A stretch of DNA of 64,000 nucleotides from Hirsutella rhossiliensis (GCF_020360975.1 NW_025408668.1:4650001-4714000), one strand, 5' to 3'. Shown: positions 43,301 through 54,423, counted from the first letter of the stretch. The notes: generated by a model from the sequence alone, not told the origin. Numbers and translations: made by a program.

Positions 43301-43538
43301 GCCACCAGGTACTCTCGTCCAGAGTCTTCTGAAAGAAAAAGAAGAGGGACAGAACGAGTCTGTCGTCACTGCCTGTGCGATGTGAGTGGGGTTAGGGTCG
43401 GTCGCCTTCGCGTGGCTCCGTGTCTGGACATTTCACCTTTGACAGTAGTCTACTACTCCGGATGATTTGACAAGCAAAACAAAAGGGAAGAAGAGGAGAA
43501 CCTCCCCAGGTCTGTCTGGAAATGGGCGAAGCCTGCTT

Positions 43539-43544
43539 CTTATA
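43539..43544 (-). promoter_or_regulatory. TATA-like box of unit 20
   Basis: TATAAG on minus, 221 bp from hairpin copy 21. Confidence 0.45.
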
Positions 43545-43759
43545 GCCTCTCGGCTGGTGTGAGTCCCCACCTGTGTCCGGGTCTCCAGCCCGGCCCAAAG
43601 TGGATGTCAGTGAAACTGCGTAACCTGACCAATCGCGTGGCACTCCTCCTCCGGGGTGTACCTTCCTATGACTCAGTCTTGTCTGTCCCCTCCAAAACTG
43701 CTAGTACTACACTCAATCACGTGCGTGAAAGGTGTCTAAAGACTGGGCCATGGAGCAGA

Positions 43760-43794
43760 GGCCCCCTATAAACCAAACTTAAGTAATAGGGGGC
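43760..43794 (+). repeat. Hairpin I, copy 21
   Basis: Loop edge TATTAC, preceding module type 2, right arm ends GGGGGC-A. 1926 bp from copy 20. Confidence 0.94.
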
Positions 43795-44205
43795 ACATGC
43801 AGTGAGTGACTCCGTCACCCACAGTAACTTCGCCCTCCAGGCTCGTACCTTTTCCTCCGTCCCGTCGTCCAAGGGCTCCCTCCGGTCGAAGGGCTCCTTC
43901 CAGTCGCGGGCCCAACGGAGAGTGTTGGATGTAGCTGCTCGGTCTGTTTGTGTGGTGGAGTGTACCTTCCGTCTGTGTGCGAGTGACTGGTGTCTGTTGC
44001 TGTGTGCGTGTATTGTGTGTCCGTCGCGTGCCCTTCGGGGACAATTGCTCCTCCTTCCTGGGTACTACTCCCTTGTGAACGCTGTACTCAGTTGAAGAGT
44101 CGTAAGTGTGGCTCTCACGTCCACACCTTCGGCGTGTCCGCACCCTTCGGGGTTGATTCCGTAGTCGTGAAACCCTGCGGGCTGATGCTCAGGGTGGATT
44201 GCTTG
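43760..44205 (+). ncRNA. Structured domain of unit 21
   Basis: Hairpin II GTG.GTGAC-TCC-GTCAC.CAC. 150 bp in the middle match unit 15. Hairpin IV CAC/GUG with UUCG. CTTGTAAACG at 44217 and 44238. Confidence 0.5.
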
Positions 44206-44317
44206 AAGGTGATGATCTTGTAAACGGGTTGGGAATACTTGTAAACGGATTGGGGTCTACTTTGTAAACGGTTTAAATGGGCGGTAAAGGGACAAGTGCT
44301 TGCATTATGTCTATTGG

Positions 44318-44325
44318 TAGCCGGG
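44318..44325. repeat. Left target-site duplication of hAT-2
   Basis: TAGCCGGG, repeated exactly at 47640-47647. Confidence 0.9.
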
Positions 44326-44334
44326 CAGAGTTGG

Positions 44335-44465
44335 AAATCGATCTTATAGATCGATTTTCGAGCCTGATCGATCGAATTTTATCGATCGTCACCTTCAATC
44401 GATCGATATCGATCGATCGCTGTTTGATTCGAATCGATCGACGATCGAATCGATCAATACTAAAA
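44335..44465. repeat. Left subterminal array of hAT-2
   Basis: Dense ATCGATCGAT-type words in both orientations. The matching array is at 47505-47630. Analogous to hAT-1 but with a different core word. Confidence 0.75.
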
Positions 44466-44511
44466 ATCATCCCTATCTAGGTGATCTTGCCCATCAGTTG
44501 AAGAACTTGCC

Positions 44512-47158
44512 TCAATTGTCCCCTTCAAGCAGACCAAGAGGAAGTGTCGGCTGATAGATGCCAGCTTTACTCCAGGAACGAAGACACTGCGCCATCGCCA
44601 CAATATGGCGTCGTAGGCGAGATCTCAGTGGTGTTATCATCCTCCCACAGCTGCTAAAATCTCTTTCCGTTCCTGCTGAAGACGACGCGATGGTAAGGTA
44701 GTCAACAGCCATATAAGACAGCCGAGGAAACCGCGCAACACCAACGTCCTTCCACCAAGCGATTGGGTCCGTTTTGTATGCGATATTTTCCACCGGCGGC
44801 TCTGATAGGTACTGATCAAGCTCGTCCTGTTCTTGCAAGGCGGTTGACTGCTTTGGTCCTTTAATTTGCCGCCCTCGAGGCTCAGGGCAAGCCAATGATC
44901 GACTAAACGCCAATCGACGCTCAATATAGTCCAAGCCACTATTAGTCGTATCCGCTGAAACACCATCGCAGGATTGCCGATGAGCCATGTTCTTGTACCT
45001 CTCTTTCCAGACTGTCGCTAAGCTTCGCATATGTTCTTTCCCACCTGACGTCTGACGAGACGGGAGTTGGCTCCAAAGCCGTTCCAGAGCGCGCCACTTC
45101 TTGCAGGGGTGGAACACCACTGCCGCTACATATGCGGTTGAGGTCAGCTTGCTATAGTAGTCGTTCAGCTTCTTCCATCCGAGCTTGATGTAAATCTTCA
45201 AAACCCTGCGAGTTCTTGCGTCCATGTCATTGAACAGGTGAACCTCTTTCATGGTCTGATCTTCGTTCTCTTCGATTATAACTCCTGAACTGCTAGTTCG
45301 AGGTGGTCAAGGAGCATCTCTACCACCGGAAGTACTCATCGAACCCTCCTGACGTGGAGCGTTTACCAGCAATACCTCGCCCTGGAGTTGCTTCGAGGCG
45401 ATCTTGAATGGCTGAAGGATCTTCTGAACCGCAACAACGACCTTCCATTCTTCAAGGGAAAGTTGTTCTTTCAGTATCGCTGGTTTGTCCTGTTCTTTGC
45501 CGCCTTTGCCAAGCCATCGTTCCTCGATGATGGAAAACATCCTGTTCAAAGCCGTACGCTTCAGCAGAGCGCGTGAGGCCATCGCCTCATCGGATTGCCA
45601 GCGAGTGCAGACGTTTTGAACCCACGTAAGAATAGGTTCAGTAGGAGCGGTTTGCCGTTGAGCTTCGTAAAAGACCTCGAGAAGTTGACTGCTCGTTCGA
45701 AGAGCAATGCCAATATTGTGAAGTTTGCCAAATGGCCCAAACTTGCGGTACTTGTCCACTTCTTCGCCATTGATGATGTCGGGCAGTACGTCCTGATCCT
45801 GACTGCCTTCTGGGACTGTTTCAACCTCGAATCCTTCTTCCATGCTCGGCACACAGAAGTCGTCGTCGGTCGCCAGCTCATTGATAGCGTCGGACAACTG
45901 GCGCTGCTCTTCCTCTTCAGCCACAAAGTCCTTATCGCCCCAATGAGCAAGCAACTCGTTGAAATTATCCCTTTTGCTGCCGTACATCATAGCCCTGACG
46001 GCCAGGTTCAGAAAATGAGGGGCGCAGCGGATGCGACGCTCTTCCCTGTCGAAATCGAACTCAGCGGCAAGCGCTTCCACAGCCGTATCATTATTCGTAG
46101 CGTTGTCAAGCGTGTAGTACCCGATTCTGACGCCGGATAACAGTCAAGATTGTCAGCTAACGGACCCAAGAAGTGTTGACTGTGGTTCTATACCTGTCTT
46201 CAAGACCAAACGCGCATATTGTATCTGCAACTTCATCTGCAAGCGCTGCTCCAGTATGGCGTTTCGCGAGAGCCGGCAAAGCCAAGAGGATTCCCATTGG
46301 TTCCAATCTTGGTCGATAAAGTGGGCGTTGATACCGAGGAATGATGTGTTTTGTCGGGAAGTCCAGCCATCAAAGGTAAATGAATCATACTTCTCGCTCT
46401 TTGAAGCAGCTCGCAAAGCGGACCAAGAGCGCGATTATACTCATCTAGTAGCAGATTCACGCGTTTTGCCAGTTGGTATCTGGCCTTCCTGGAGAGCCGG
46501 GTTGTTGTAGAGAAGGAGTCGTCTGAAGCGCTCAGAGTTTACGACATTAAAGGGGAGGTTATGATATGTAAGCCAGTCGAGCAGGAGCAGTTGATTCATC
46601 TTCGGATCGAATAACGTATGCAGATTGCTGAGAAGAGTCTGATCTCGAGGGTTCGTCGGATCGGCGCGAAGCATATCAAGCAGGTTCCGTTCTGCACCTC
46701 CACTCCCGGTAACTGAGCCTGCACGTTGTCTAGAAGGTGGCTGACAAGTTAGCGGGCATGATCGAACGACGTGGAGATGGGGTACGGAGAGGTGGCACAA
46801 ACCACGACTTTGTGCTCCTTCCTCAGATGTCGGACGACGCTTCCCAGTCGAAGCGATGAAGACGTAATGTGCTGTCTTCGGCCTGTCCCGGAGGAAGCAT
46901 CTCTCGCAGATCCATACGATCTTGTGGGGCCGTGACCTGTTGTCCTTCATTCTGAATCCGATTGCCACCACCACGTCCGTTCTCGAGAAGGGTCGTGGCA
47001 AATCGTGAAGCCGGGGAACCGCCCAAATTTATCAGTCGTCCAAGCTTCATAATCTGAAACCCCATGGGTGCATATTTAGTTGATGCTGAACTGGTTGTCG
47101 GCTCGGAAGGCGGCGGCGTGGAGGAGGCGATCTCTATGTCCTCATCAAGCGCGTCCAT
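44512..47158 (-). pseudogene. hAT transposase of hAT-2, frame-broken
   Basis: ATG at 47158, stop at 44512. Zinc-finger region [13 protein letters not shown] at about 46900, DDE core [21 protein letters not shown] near 46340-46380, [20 protein letters not shown] near 46000, KQLQGE near 45390, and the dimerisation region AVDYLTIASSSAGTERDFSS / SRLRRHIVAMAQ at 44600-44720. An intron of about 66 nt near 46127-46192 (GTATAG..CAG, branch AGCTGAC) restores the reading between the core and the RRIRC block. Frame changes near 46990, 46450, 46280, 45375 and 45330 each need one base, mostly in runs. Possibly active if these are sequence errors. Confidence 0.85.
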
Positions 47159-47504
47159 GGTGGGAAACGTCCGTAAACAATGTGGGCGAGGTCAAATCGA
47201 AGGGTGCGAGGCTGATAAGGTCGAATCTGTATGAAGTCTACTCGGACAGGCTGAGGCCCGAAATAATTCCTGGTTGCGACGCGTACTGATTCCGTTGAAC
47301 GGGGAGGACTTGCAAACGCAAGAGACGGAGAGATCAATTTACTTTTGTCGACACGCGACGCGCGGCAACAAGATAGATATGACTGGCTGCCTGGGACCCC
47401 CGGTCGTTTGCCAGGGTGTTTGGCAGACGCGTCGGGCGGCAGCATCGTCACGCATCCAACCTACGCAGCCTACCCTGGACACCTTGTATGGACATGGCGA
47501 ACGA
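47159..47504. other. Non-coding 5' part of hAT-2
   Basis: About 345 bp between transposase start and the right subterminal array; nothing recognised apart from a CCCCCGGTCG stretch. Confidence 0.4.
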
Positions 47505-47630
47505 CGATCAAATCGATCGATTGGAGGTTGGATCGATACGATATCGATCGAGCAGGACTTCTAATCGATCGATCGAAATCGAAATCGATTCGATTAATCG
47601 ATTCGATCAAATCGATTGTACGATCGATTT
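47505..47630. repeat. Right subterminal array of hAT-2
   Basis: ATCGATCGATT-type words in both orientations. Confidence 0.75.
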
Positions 47631-47639
47631 CCAAGCCTG

Positions 47640-47647
47640 TAGCCGGG
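47640..47647. repeat. Right target-site duplication of hAT-2
   Basis: TAGCCGGG, identical to 44318-44325. Confidence 0.9.
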
Positions 47648-47824
47648 TGATTACAGTCACGGTACCCTCGCTCGGGGTTAAGCTCCATGCGGTTAAAAGA
47701 TGCTCGTTTTGTCCCATACAAACAATTTGGCAATATGAAGGTATCGCGATATACCGATACAGTAAGTCCTCCTGAACGCCGACGCTGCTGAGAAAAGGGA
47801 TGCACGAAAAGGGAAGGAAAGCCG

Positions 47825-48421
47825 TCACAGCTCCCGTGTGACCAGCCCGGTGGCAAACTTCAGGTTCCTCTTCTTCTCCGCTGCCGAGCCGGCGGTGGAT
47901 TCCCATGTGGCGTAACAGTTGATCGACGTCCCGTACTATCGTCGAGGAATAGACGTGTCAGCGTAAGGAGTTCCAGGTTCGGGAGATCACCCACCATGCA
48001 ATCTCTCCAACTGGTTGACATTGTCAGGGAAACCTCAATCACTTCGCCCGTCAGGACGCTGTGCAAAGGCACCAGGTCCATATCTCCGCGCACGACTGTG
48101 GCATTCCGCGCCTGCACCACCGCGTTGCGGTTTCTGTAAAAAGGGAGTTGTCAGCAACCGATGCCGAAAAGAGAGGAAACACGGCTCAACTGACGACACC
48201 GTGACCTTGCGATCCAAGACGTCCATCCGGCGATCTATGCCGTCGACCTTCCGGTTTAGCATGGTGAGCTGTTCCAAAACAGCATCCATCCTTTGCGCCA
48301 GACGAGCACCGCCGTCCACCGCGGGAAGATTGTCGCAGAGCTCCAGATGTTCTGCTGCCAGCCTCAGGGCACCTGCCGCGGTGGAGAAATCAGGCTGACG
48401 AAGTCCTGCGTCATGCTCCAT
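47825..48421 (-). CDS. Family F coiled-coil protein (unit 21)
   Basis: Start ATG 48421 (MEHDAGLRQPDFS), stop 47825. Exon 1: AAEHLELCDNLPAVDGGARL, then a coiled coil LEQLTMLNRKVDGIDRRMDV. Intron 1 ends CAG at 48134 with branch TTGCTGAC; its donor lies within 48190-48205. Exon 2: NRNAVVQARNATVV, DMDLVPLHSVLTGEVI. Intron 2 is 47936-47994 (59 nt, branch CGCTGACA). The last exon would end KFATGLVTREL as in unit 25, but is one frame off because of an indel near 47890. Another indel affects GEVIEGFP near 48035. Same family as units 2, 18 and 25, closest to 25. Confidence 0.72.
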
Positions 48422-48782
48422 GATTGCCAAGAGTGATGCGCGCTGTCCGAAGAGTCGCTCCCGGATCGATGGCGGTCACTTCGTCTGTCCCACGAGGAAA
48501 AAGCAAGATCCACTTGCCCGGGTGGCGTTGTCCCCAAGCGTGGTCGCTGTGTCTGCGCCGCGTCTCCGCGGTAACGAGTGCGCGTAGTCAGCTGACTGAC
48601 GCTATTGCTTTCCTAAGCAAGTTCCTCCGGAGTATTATTCGTCCCGTGCCGGGGTGGATACCTACCCTGGATCAAGTCCCTTTCCTCTTCGAAAAACAAA
48701 ACGATGCACTTCCGTGATGCTGCCGGAAAAGTGGAAAAGAAGAGCAAGTCTGCTCGACAGTCGCTCCGCTGGGGGTCTTCCT

Positions 48783-48788
48783 TTTATC
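48783..48788 (-). promoter_or_regulatory. TATA-like box of unit 21
   Basis: GATAAA on minus, 227 bp from hairpin copy 22. Confidence 0.4.
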
Positions 48789-49009
48789 CATCCTCTCCGA
48801 GTGTCTGTAGCATCTGTCCGGGTTTCTAACCCATCCAGTAGTGGAGTGGCTATGTAAGCTGTGCCAGCAAACTATCCAATGAGTGCGTGGCGTCACCCTC
48901 CCTGTGTGGCTGCCTCTTAGTACGATTGAGCTTCCCCCGGTCGCTTCAATTTAGTACCACACTCAATCACGTGCGTGAAAGGTGTCTAAAGACTGGGCCA
49001 TGGAGCAGA

Positions 49010-49045
49010 GGCCCCCTATAAACCAAACTTAAGTAATAGGGGGCC
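49010..49045 (+). repeat. Hairpin I, copy 22
   Basis: Loop edge TATTAC, preceding module type 2. 5250 bp from copy 21, or 1928 without hAT-2. Confidence 0.95.
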
Positions 49046-49455
49046 GAAGCACAGAGTGACCTCCCGTCACATACAATCCTCGCCTCCAGCTGCGGTACCT
49101 TTGACTCCCTCCAGTCGTTCAAAACCTCCCTCCGGTCGAACAGCTCCTTCCAGTCGCGGGCCCAGTGTGTGATTGGCTGGTGCGGGCTGGACGTGGGTGA
49201 GTGGGTGAACGAGGTAGTGTGTGCTGGGTGTTTGTTCTCCCACTCACTCTTTGCCCGTGGTGTGTGTATTGTGTCGTGTCCGTCGCATGCCCTCCGGACA
49301 ATCGCTCCTCTTGTATTTGCGTGGATTCCCTTGTGAACATGTCTACTCAATTGAAGATTCTTGCAGCGTGGCTCCTCACATCCGCACCTTCGGCGCTCCT
49401 GCACCTCCTTCGGAGGTAATGTCCATAGTCATGAAATGGTCCTCCGGAGGTGAAC
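49010..49455 (+). ncRNA. Structured domain of unit 22
   Basis: Hairpin II GTGAC-CTCCC-GTCAC. Hairpin III TGTCCG..CGGACA with a UCC loop. Hairpins IV and V as in unit 13. CTTGTAAACG at 49469. Confidence 0.55.
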
Positions 49456-49499
49456 TTCAAGGCTGTTCCTTGTAAACGGGGGTTGGCGTGGTGACTGGG

Positions 49500-50079
49500 A
49501 AAGGAACGAGTGCTTGGGTGGAGTGGGTGGTAGCCAGGGGCCATGGGTGACCGTGTGAACGCATGTGAGGGCTACGATGGTGGAGTGGAAGATGTGTTCC
49601 TTGTGGACGGATTCGCTGTCGCTCCTCACGTCGCTGCATCTCTGTGCCCAAGGGTGTTGCGGCTCGTGGTGGCCGGGGATGCATTACGATTCATTCAGTC
49701 TACGTGGGTGGGCGGCAGCCCGTGCCTTTATACCTCTCGTGTGCGTAGAGTGTCCGGGTGCTGGCCCGGTCAGTTGTGGGTTGCATGGAAGCTGATGGAA
49801 GGTGCCCAAGACACCATGTGATTCGTTCATCTGCATGCTTGTCTACAGTCTACGTGCTGCGTGAGGGCATCGTGGCCGCTGAAAGAGGAAGGCGGGGCTG
49901 CCCCCTTGGCGTCTCGCTCCGTGTCTTCCGACACTTGCCAAACAGCTCCTGCTGGCATAGGAGGAGGAACCGTCTGGGGTTGATCGGTCCTGGCCTCTGC
50001 GCAAGGGATTTCCGACCTCGCTTCGCTCACCCAACAAGTCAACACTGACTCCAGTCATGTCCCCTGGGCCATGCAAACC
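49500..50079 (-). other. Class E payload of unit 22, distal part
   Basis: No protein frame. Displaced promoter-like block at 49725-49780 (TTTATACC, CCGGG..CCCGG), payload boundary motif GTGAGGGCATCGTGG at 49861, then GGAAGGCGGGGCTGCCCCC as in units 8 and 23. Confidence 0.4.
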
Positions 50080-50260
50080 TTTCTGGTGAGACGCCCGGCC
50101 GGGCTGTCGAACGCAGTGGGAGTCCATACGGGAGCAAGCGCCAGCGCGCGCACAAGATACACGCCTTTGTCCCCAAGATGCGGATACCAACCGAGTCCCT
50201 GCCGCGGGGACAGTGGAGAAGAAAGGAAGCGGAGTGGACCTCTTGTCCTTCCATGCTGTT
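50080..50260. ncRNA. Class E structured element of unit 22
   Basis: Hairpin GTGAGACGCCCGGCCGGGCTG..GAACGC at 50087-50116, a GGGAGCAAGCGCCAGCGCGCGC module at 50129 and AGATGCGGATACCAACCGAG at 50178. Confidence 0.45.
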
Positions 50261-50695
50261 CCTACCAGTAGAAGAGAAGGAATGAGAGAACCGCCGGGTT
50301 CTGTGTGTGTGGGCGGCAGCCCCCATATCCCCTTGCCGGGTTTCCAATTGTTCGTTCCTCTCCCATTATTCCCTCGCTCCCTGCGGTCGCTCCGTCAAGA
50401 CTCCGTCTCCTGCGTCCGTTAGCCCCTTTCGCATCCGCTTGGTCCTACTATCAGTCCTCTTGTCCTTGCGTCCTCTGCTTGGGGGTAAAAGAGGCAGAGT
50501 CAACCTGCTCTGGGCTGTAGACCAGTCTGTGCGTGTCATTTCGTCCTCCTGTCCTTTGCATCCGTTGATCGGGGTTGCTTATGCGTCACTTCTCGTGCCT
50601 CTTGTATCGTCGTGGCGCAGCCGCTCTGTCCCTCTCCAAAATGAAAGAGAAGAAGAGAAGAACCGCCGGGTTCCGTGTCGAGGGGGCAGCCCCCT
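50261..50695 (-). other. Pyrimidine-rich stretch of unit 22
   Basis: Two GAACCGCCGGGTT hairpins at 50289 and 50660, each before a CCCC-rich segment, suggesting an internal duplication of about 370 bp. No gene seen. Confidence 0.35.
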
Positions 50696-50702
50696 CTATA
50701 TA
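50696..50702 (-). promoter_or_regulatory. TATA-like box of unit 22
   Basis: TATATAG on minus, 227 bp from hairpin copy 23. Confidence 0.45.
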
Positions 50703-50928
50703 CTTCCTCCGTGGTGTGTAGTCCCCACCAGTGTCCGGGTCTCGCGCCCGTCCATTTCCGAGTGGGTGTGTGGAAGCTGCGCAACCCACACGAGTAACGT
50801 ACCATCTATCCATCCGTCTGATTGGTTCTTAGTACTGCTTGTCTCCTGCCGGTCGTCTTCGCCTATGGACCGCAGTGAAACTACTTTGTAGTAACCTGCC
50901 TAGGACTGGGGCTGGGCCGTTGTGCCAT

Positions 50929-50964
50929 GGCCCCCTATAAACCAAACTTAAGTAATAGGGGGCC
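50929..50964 (+). repeat. Hairpin I, copy 23
   Basis: Loop edge TATTAC, preceding module type 1. 1919 bp from copy 22. Confidence 0.95.
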
Positions 50965-51390
50965 TGGGTGTCCGAGTGACTCCGTCCCTCTCACAATCCT
51001 CGCCTCCAGCTGCGGTACCTTTGACTCCCTCCACTCGTGCAAAGACTCGCTCCGGTCGCACAAAGCTCCTTCCAGTCGCGGCCCAACGGGTAGCTTTTGT
51101 ACTGTGTGTCTGCGTGCCAGTGACATTCATGCAGACTGTTGGTCCCTCACCTTGTTCCTTTGCTCGGTGCCCTCGCTCAGTCAGTCCTACTTAGACTGTT
51201 CTGTACTGTCAGTCCGTCGCGAGCCCGTTGGACACTTGCTCCTCTTGGATTGTTTACTTCCTAGTAAACGCTTTACTCGGTTGAAGATGGTGAACGTGAC
51301 TCTCCACAGTCGAACCTTCGGCTCGCCTGCACACCCTTCGGGTGTAATGACCGTAGTCGTGAAATGCCCTGCGGGGCTTAAGCTCAGGGT
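50929..51390 (+). ncRNA. Structured domain of unit 23
   Basis: Hairpin II as in unit 7. Hairpin III GTCCGTCGCGAGCCCGTTGGAC. Hairpin IV CGA/UCG with UUCG; hairpin V ACACC/GGUGU. CTAGTAAACG at 51412, CTTGTAAACG at 51431. Confidence 0.55.
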
Positions 51391-51469
51391 GGATTGCTTG
51401 GAGCTCATTCTCTAGTAAACGTTGAGTGTACTTGTAAACGGTTTCTATCTAGGATGCTTATAGGTTTCA

Positions 51470-52029
51470 TGTGGTAGCCGGGGCGGTGGGTGCTTCTATT
51501 CAGCAGCATAGGTTCAGTCTGCCCCTTGTGAACGTGGTCACTCTATCTGTACTTCTACTTCCGTGCCACATTTTCTGCCCGCTCCCCCTGTCGCTTCCTC
51601 TGCTGTCCTGGGTTGCTGTGGCGCTTTCCCCACGGTCACTGTTCCTCCTTCCGATTCTTCTCCCGAGGGCTGGGTCTACGGTCCTTAAGGTCTGCCGTCC
51701 AACTGTCTGCGCGGAGATAGTCTGAAGGTCAGGGTGCTTCTTGGCCTATACGTTCACAGGGGCTGCCGTCTGCCGTCTACGTGCCATGTGAGGGCATCGT
51801 GACGACTCGAAAGGAAGGCGGGTTGCCCCTCAGCGTCCGACTGCTTGTCTTCCGACGTTTCAGTCTTTTCCCTCTCGTCACTGCTTCTCCCACGGGCGTG
51901 TTTCTGCCGTGCTTCTCGGCAAGGGCTTTGGCGGTTCGCTTCTCTCACCCAACGAGTCCACACCGACTCTTGTCCTGTCCAATTGGCCGCGGGATGGTGG
52001 TCGACGGAGCGCCCGGGCGCGCGGAGTGC
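51470..52029 (-). other. Class E payload of unit 23, distal part
   Basis: No protein frame. Starts with GGTAGCCGGGG at 51473; boundary motif GTGAGGGCATCGTGACG at 51787; then a C/T-rich tract as in unit 8. Confidence 0.4.
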
Positions 52030-52240
52030 ATTCCCTTTTCCTCGAGAACGGAAACAAGCGGGAGCGTAGCCCGCAGGGCGCAGTGGAAGCGCGTGCACAG
52101 GATACAGATCGAGTCTCCCAAGATGCGGATACCGACCGAAATCCTCCAAGGGGAACAAGTGGAGCGCAAGCCCGGCCGAGGGCTGCGGCGGGAACGCGTG
52201 CACCAGTCAGTCGGCACCCGATGCTTTCTCCTTCCACGGG
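52030..52240. ncRNA. Class E structured element of unit 23
   Basis: Modules GGAAACAAGCGGGAGCG at about 52049 and GGGAACAAGTGGAGCGCAAG at about 52147, with AGATGCGGATACCGACCGA between them at 52120. Confidence 0.45.
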
Positions 52241-52630
52241 AAGAAAGAAACAAGGAAAAAAACAGAACAGGCCTGTGCGTGTCTCTTGACCACCGGTATC
52301 CCGGTGATTTCAGTTCAAACGATGCTTTCTGCTCGACGAAAGTAAGAGGACAAAACCCGAGTCTGTCCATGTCTCTAGACCGTCACTGCTCGTGCTCCGG
52401 GTAGGTTCTCACCCAGAGTGTCCTTCTTGTCCCTGTCTGTGTTTGTCAATAGTCCTTACCGTCCGGTGTCTTGTCGTGGCCCAGCCACCATGTAGTCTCC
52501 CGTGACTAGACTGTTCTCACCAGGCGGTCCTCTGGTCGCGCCGTAGACGCCATTGCCCTCTTCGCCAAGGAAAATGAAGAGGAGAGGAACCGTGCTGGGT
52601 TCAGTGGTGTGTTGGAGGGCGCCGTCCCCT

Positions 52631-52636
52631 CTTATA
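52631..52636 (-). promoter_or_regulatory. TATA-like box of unit 23
   Basis: TATAAG on minus, 233 bp from hairpin copy 24; GAACCGTGCTGGGTTC hairpin at 52587-52602. Confidence 0.45.
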
Positions 52637-52863
52637 ATCTTTCAATGTTTGCGCTCCCGCATATGTCCGGGTCTCTCCCGTCCATACTTGCCCTGGCTAT
52701 GCAACCACTACGTGGAAGCTATCCAATGAGAACCAGCATCCTCCCTCCATTCAGATAGGCTGTTATGACTCACTGCTGTCCGTCCCGTCCTTCCGTGCTA
52801 TGTACTGTAGTCAATCCCTGAGCGGGAAAGCTACCTAGGACTGGGGCTGGGCCGTTGTGCCAT

Positions 52864-52899
52864 GGCCCCCTATAAACCAAACTTAAGGATATAGGGGGC
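52864..52899 (+). repeat. Hairpin I, copy 24
   Basis: Variant loop edge TATATCC, preceding module type 1. 1935 bp from copy 23. Confidence 0.93.
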
Positions 52900-53445
52900 G
52901 CGGGGGTATGCGTGACCTCCCGTCACACACAATCTCACCCTCCGGGCTCGGTCACAGTGTCCTCGTTCCTCTCGTCCAGTTCCTCGTTCCACTCGTCAGA
53001 TCTCGCTCCGCTCATACAAAACTCCCTCCGGTCGTGGGCCCAGGCTGTGATTGGTTGGGGGTTGGTCATGTGTAGTGTGTGGTTCACGTACGCGGATTGA
53101 CTGAGTGCGTGAGTGGGTCTGTTGTGTGGCGTTGCACTCAGTCTTGTGTGCTTCGTGAACGTGAGTGATGTTGTGAACGGGTTGTGTTCGATTGAAGATG
53201 GTATGAAGGTTGACGCTCATTCTGTTCGGTGCTCTCGTGCTTGTGGTTGCCAACAATTGTTCCTGTGCTCCCATACGGTCGCGGTCACCAGTCCCGTGTC
53301 TTGTGTCGACTTCCTTGTAAACGAGTTGATTCCATTGAATATCGTGAGTGTGACTCTTCACAGCCAGTCCTACGGCCTGTCTGCACCCCCCTTCGGGGGG
53401 GTTGATTCCATAGTCGTGAATGGATTCCGGGGTGATAATTCAGTA
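52864..53445 (+). ncRNA. Structured domain of unit 24, enlarged
   Basis: First 170 bp as in unit 16. The middle is longer than usual, with TTGTGAACG at about 53173 and an inserted GACGCTCATTCTGTTCGGTGC segment. Hairpin IV CAG/CUG with UACG. CTTGTAAACG at 53314, 53468 and 53507. Confidence 0.5.
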
Positions 53446-53673
53446 CAGAGTGAAGGAAGTGGATGATCTTGTAAACGAGGGTGGGTACACTATCTACGTG
53501 ATCTACTTGTAAACGGATGCGAGGCCTACTCCAATCTACAGTCAGACGATTCATCAAGGCATTCAGAATGCAACCCGGCTTCCTCCTTTGCAAGTCAAAG
53601 AGAACAAGTCGAGATCGTGCCAGCACCGCGTTCCTTTCCCCGTCCGTGCTCACGATGCACTCCAGACAACAAA

Positions 53674-54423
53674 CTATCGAGTCAAAGTAGGCAAACGAGG
53701 ACAGAGATCATCCTGTCCGGCAAGCAGGAGATGATGCACCCGCTTCCAGAGACGGTCAAAGCGGGCCTTCAACGTCTCCACCGCATCAGTGCTATCGGCC
53801 ATCACGGCGAAAGCAAGAGCCGTCAAGTGGGTGTACACACAAAGAAGACCTTGAGCCTGCTCAAGAGTCACACTGGTCAAACCTAGGCGATTGACGCAGC
53901 GGGCGTGGTCGCAACATGCACGAATGATGCCCTCTTCGGGTCCATAGCCCTGCAAAAGACACGCCCGTACACTGCCCAGAACGTGTCCAGCAAAGAGACC
54001 ACTCTCTCGGTCGTCTTCCCGCAAACCAGCCAAGTGGCACCGGCGAAATGCAAAGACAAGACAGCCCAGGCTGTGATCCGCCTCGTTTGGGTAGGGGCTG
54101 CAAAACCCCTGCAGCTGATGCGGCAAAGCCATACGACATGGCCAAACCGGGATGTCCCCGGAGAAACGATGCAGCACGGAACATAATACCTCGTGCAGCT
54201 CTCTCTCGAGCTGGCCAAACGGGCGGGTCATATCATCCGACAAAGCAGACCAGGCGCGGCTCTCCTCCAGCTCCCGCCGCAAGAGCGTAGAGGCATCCAG
54301 GATGTGCTGCCACTGGGCGATGGTAAAAACCCATCCGCAACAAGTGGACGACGGTCCGTCTACATCTCCACGATGAAAAGCGCCGCCTGCGTCCACGACT
54401 TTATGGACTGTACCGATTCCCAT
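53674..54423 (-). CDS. Family D protein, intact frame (unit 24)
   Basis: Open from ATG 54423 to the stop at 53674 (249 codons). Blocks: CCGWVFTIAQWQHILDAS, ALSDDMTRPFGQLERELHE, HSLGCLVFAFRRCHLAGLR, RACCDHARCVNRLGL, LCVYTHLTALAFAVM and FDRLWKRVHHLL..GQDD. The + strand gene of the inverted unit 29 shares these blocks in the same order at low identity. The SLGCLxF segment may correspond to the CCxxFLL segment of families A and C. Mostly helical; paired Cys could bind metal. Function unknown. Confidence 0.65.
   Translation of the reverse strand: MGIGTVHKVVDAGGAFHRGDVDGPSSTCCGWVFTIAQWQHILDASTLLRRELEESRAWSALSDDMTRPFGQLERELHEVLCSVLHRFSGDIPVWPCRMALPHQLQGFCSPYPNEADHSLGCLVFAFRRCHLAGLREDDRESGLFAGHVLGSVRACLLQGYGPEEGIIRACCDHARCVNRLGLTSVTLEQAQGLLCVYTHLTALAFAVMADSTDAVETLKARFDRLWKRVHHLLLAGQDDLCPRLPTLTR

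Larger units (their letters stand above)
44326..47639. mobile_element. hAT-2 DNA transposon (3314 bp)
   Basis: Left end CAGAGTTGGAAATCGATC, right end inverted CAGGCTTGGAAATCGATC, flanked by TAGCCGGG on both sides. Minus-strand hAT transposase with an intron. Ends differ from hAT-1, so this is another family. The target is a GGTAGCCGGG word that follows the structured domain in many units. Without it and one duplication, unit 21 measures 1928 bp. Confidence 0.93.
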
